Origin: DASVDK01 sp036381125 [NCBI: Thermodesulfobacteriota bacterium]
GTDB taxonomy: Bacteria; DASVDK01
Direction of reading: 5' to 3'
DNA length: 31,793 nucleotides
Assembly (NCBI GenBank): GCA_036381125.1
Contig: DASVDK010000325.1
Coordinates: 1 to 31,793, forward strand
In this document: piece after piece, positions 30,790 to 31,793 of the stretch
Numbering within the stretch: position 1 is the stretch's first letter
Layout: each line of letters begins with the position of its first letter
Made by a program: the position numbers and the translations under genes
Notes under the pieces: generated by a model
Databases searched by the model: none
What the model saw: only the letters and a program-made list of their open reading frames with translations
What the model was told of the DNA's origin: nothing

Positions 30790-31389
30790 CTAGCCCGCCT
30801 TCTGGCCGAGCTTGCGTTCGGTGCCGGCCAGGAGACGGCGGATGTTCTCGCGGTGCCGCCAGACGACGAGCACCGCCATGAGCGTGACGAACTGGAAGCG
30901 GTTGGGGGTGAGGTCCCGCGGGTAGGCGAAGAAGGCCGCGACGGGGAGCACGGCCGCGGTCACGAGGGCGCCGAGCGACGTGTATCGGCTCAGCGCCACG
31001 ACCGGGACGTAGACGAGGAGCCCCAGGAGGGCCATCCACGGCGTGAGGGCCGAGAGGACGCCGAGGGAGGCGGCCACCGCCTTGCCCCCGCCGAAGCCGA
31101 GGAAGACGCTGTAGGAGGCGCCCACCAGCGCCGCGAGCCCGGCGCCGATCTCCCACGGCTCGCCCACGGCCAGGTACTTGGCCGCCAGGACCGGGACGAA
31201 CCCCTTCAGGAAGTCGCCCGCCAGCGTGAGGCCGCCCGCCGTCTTGCCGAGGGTCCGCAAGACGTTGGCCGTGCCGATGTTGCCGCTGCCCACCGCCCGC
31301 ACGTCCACGCCGTAGGCGCGGCCGACGAGGACCCCCACGGGGATGGACCCGACGAGGTAGGCGCCGACGAGGACCAGGACCCCGATCAC
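30790..31389 (-). CDS. plsY: Acyl-phosphate:glycerol-3-phosphate acyltransferase
   Basis: The 199-residue inner-membrane enzyme makes lysophosphatidate from acyl-phosphate. Length and the motif order fit PlsY: Gly-Ser-Ile-Pro near residue 14, Gly-Ser-Gly-Asn-Ile-Gly (about 35), Gly-Asp-Phe-Leu-Lys-Gly and Phe-Leu-Gly-Phe-Gly-Gly-Gly-Lys (about 102). Some signature residues deviate: Gly-Thr-Ala-Asn for the usual Gly-Ala-Thr-Asn, and Ala-Ser-Tyr-Ser-Val-Phe-Leu where His-x-x-Pro-Val is normal, so activity should not be assumed. The GTG at 31389 overlaps the pgsA stop by 4 bases (GTGA). plsX is not present. Confidence 0.9.
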   Translation of the reverse strand: MIGVLVLVGAYLVGSIPVGVLVGRAYGVDVRAVGSGNIGTANVLRTLGKTAGGLTLAGDFLKGFVPVLAAKYLAVGEPWEIGAGLAALVGASYSVFLGFGGGKAVAASLGVLSALTPWMALLGLLVYVPVVALSRYTSLGALVTAAVLPVAAFFAYPRDLTPNRFQFVTLMAVLVVWRHRENIRRLLAGTERKLGQKAG

Positions 31390-31793
31390 CGCCGCGACTC
31401 GTCGAAGAGGAACGAGTAGCGGCGTACGTAGTCGACGCCGCTCCAGACCGTGAGGACGACGGCGACCCAGACGGCGGGCGTGGCGATCGGCTCGAGGCTG
31501 AGGATGAGCGCGATCGCGGCGACGATCTGCGCCACCATCTTCCACTTGCCCAGCGTGTCGGCCGGCACGACGAGCCCCTCGGCCGCCGCCATGGCCCGAA
31601 GGCCGGTCACGGCCAGCTCGCGGGCGACGATGAGGATGACGATCCACGCGGCGACCCGCCCCAGCTCCACGAGCGTGATGAAGACGGCCGCGATGAGGAG
31701 CTTGTCGGCCATGGGGTCGAGCAGCTTGCCGAGGCGGGAGACCTCGTTGCGCGAGCGGGAGAGGTAGCCGTCCAGGTAGTCGGTGACCGACGC
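31386..31793 (-). CDS. pgsA: CDP-diacylglycerol--glycerol-3-phosphate 3-phosphatidyltransferase (5' end cut)
   Basis: The frame is open to the window edge and shows the last 135 residues. It enters within the CDP-alcohol phosphotransferase motif: Asp-x-x-Asp-Gly-x-x-Ser-Arg ... Gly-Lys-x-x-Asp-Pro-x-Ala-Asp, the usual Ala-Arg being Ser-Arg here. Several membrane helices and the Ala-Arg-Glu-Leu and Lys-Trp-Lys-Met segments typical of PgsA follow. It makes phosphatidylglycerol phosphate. It is the first visible gene of a pgsA-plsY-transporter run with overlapping stops and starts. Confidence 0.92.
   Translation of the reverse strand, partial: ASVTDYLDGYLSRSRNEVSRLGKLLDPMADKLLIAAVFITLVELGRVAAWIVILIVARELAVTGLRAMAAAEGLVVPADTLGKWKMVAQIVAAIALILSLEPIATPAVWVAVVLTVWSGVDYVRRYSFLFDESRR

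Overview
The window is a stretch of chromosome from a very G+C-rich, Gram-negative-type bacterium. The evidence is a SurA-type chaperone, an outer-membrane-style LpoA/LppC-like lipoprotein, a Tat system and a bifunctional class A penicillin-binding protein. Almost every third codon position is G or C, and GTG or TTG starts are common. The content would suit a soil or groundwater lineage such as Candidatus Rokubacteria/Methylomirabilota or a relative of the former Deltaproteobacteria. I cannot fix the phylum without a search. No rRNA, tRNA, CRISPR array, insertion sequence or prophage is visible.

Layout. Positions 1-2450 look the most accessory. They hold the 5' part of a GT39/ArnT-like membrane glycosyltransferase, a 75-residue XRE regulator resembling restriction-modification controller proteins with a perfect 20-bp palindrome abutting its start, a complete XerC/D-type tyrosine recombinase, and a 331-base poorly coding stretch. 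Positions 2447-5384 hold single-function genes on the minus strand: a stand-alone receiver protein, an alpha/beta hydrolase, csaA, tag (overlapping csaA) and a small double-zinc-ribbon protein. Positions 5485-17322 are one tightly packed minus-strand run, in transcription order mfd, a PpiC lipoprotein, a SurA-like PpiC protein, a phosphohexomutase, panC, panB, uvrA. It joins transcription-coupled repair (Mfd and UvrA) with envelope folding, sugar phosphate and pantothenate genes. Divergent from it are tatA/B and tatC (plus strand). Positions 18901-24102 are a heat-shock cluster hrcA-grpE-dnaJ followed by an overlapping LpoA-like lipoprotein gene, headed by a sigma70-like promoter and a clear CIRCE operator. 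dnaK is not in its usual place. hemW (minus) and a class A PBP gene (plus) then diverge from each other. Positions 28084-29324 hold a metallophosphoesterase and a divergent archease-like gene. The end of the window has pgsA (cut by the edge), plsY and an ArsB/NhaD-type transporter.

Themes. Several promoters have a -10 box only 6-9 nt from the start codon (the XRE gene, the zinc-ribbon gene, tatA and the PBP1A gene), which suggests frequent leaderless transcription. Tandem PpiC genes, an LpoA-like lipoprotein in a chaperone operon, a PBP1A nearby, and Tat and phospholipid synthesis genes make envelope biogenesis the dominant function. I see no obviously new multi-gene system. The best leads are the self-regulating XRE gene with its palindrome, the dnaK-less heat-shock operon with its lipoprotein, and the archease-like protein that seems to lack the usual metal ligands.
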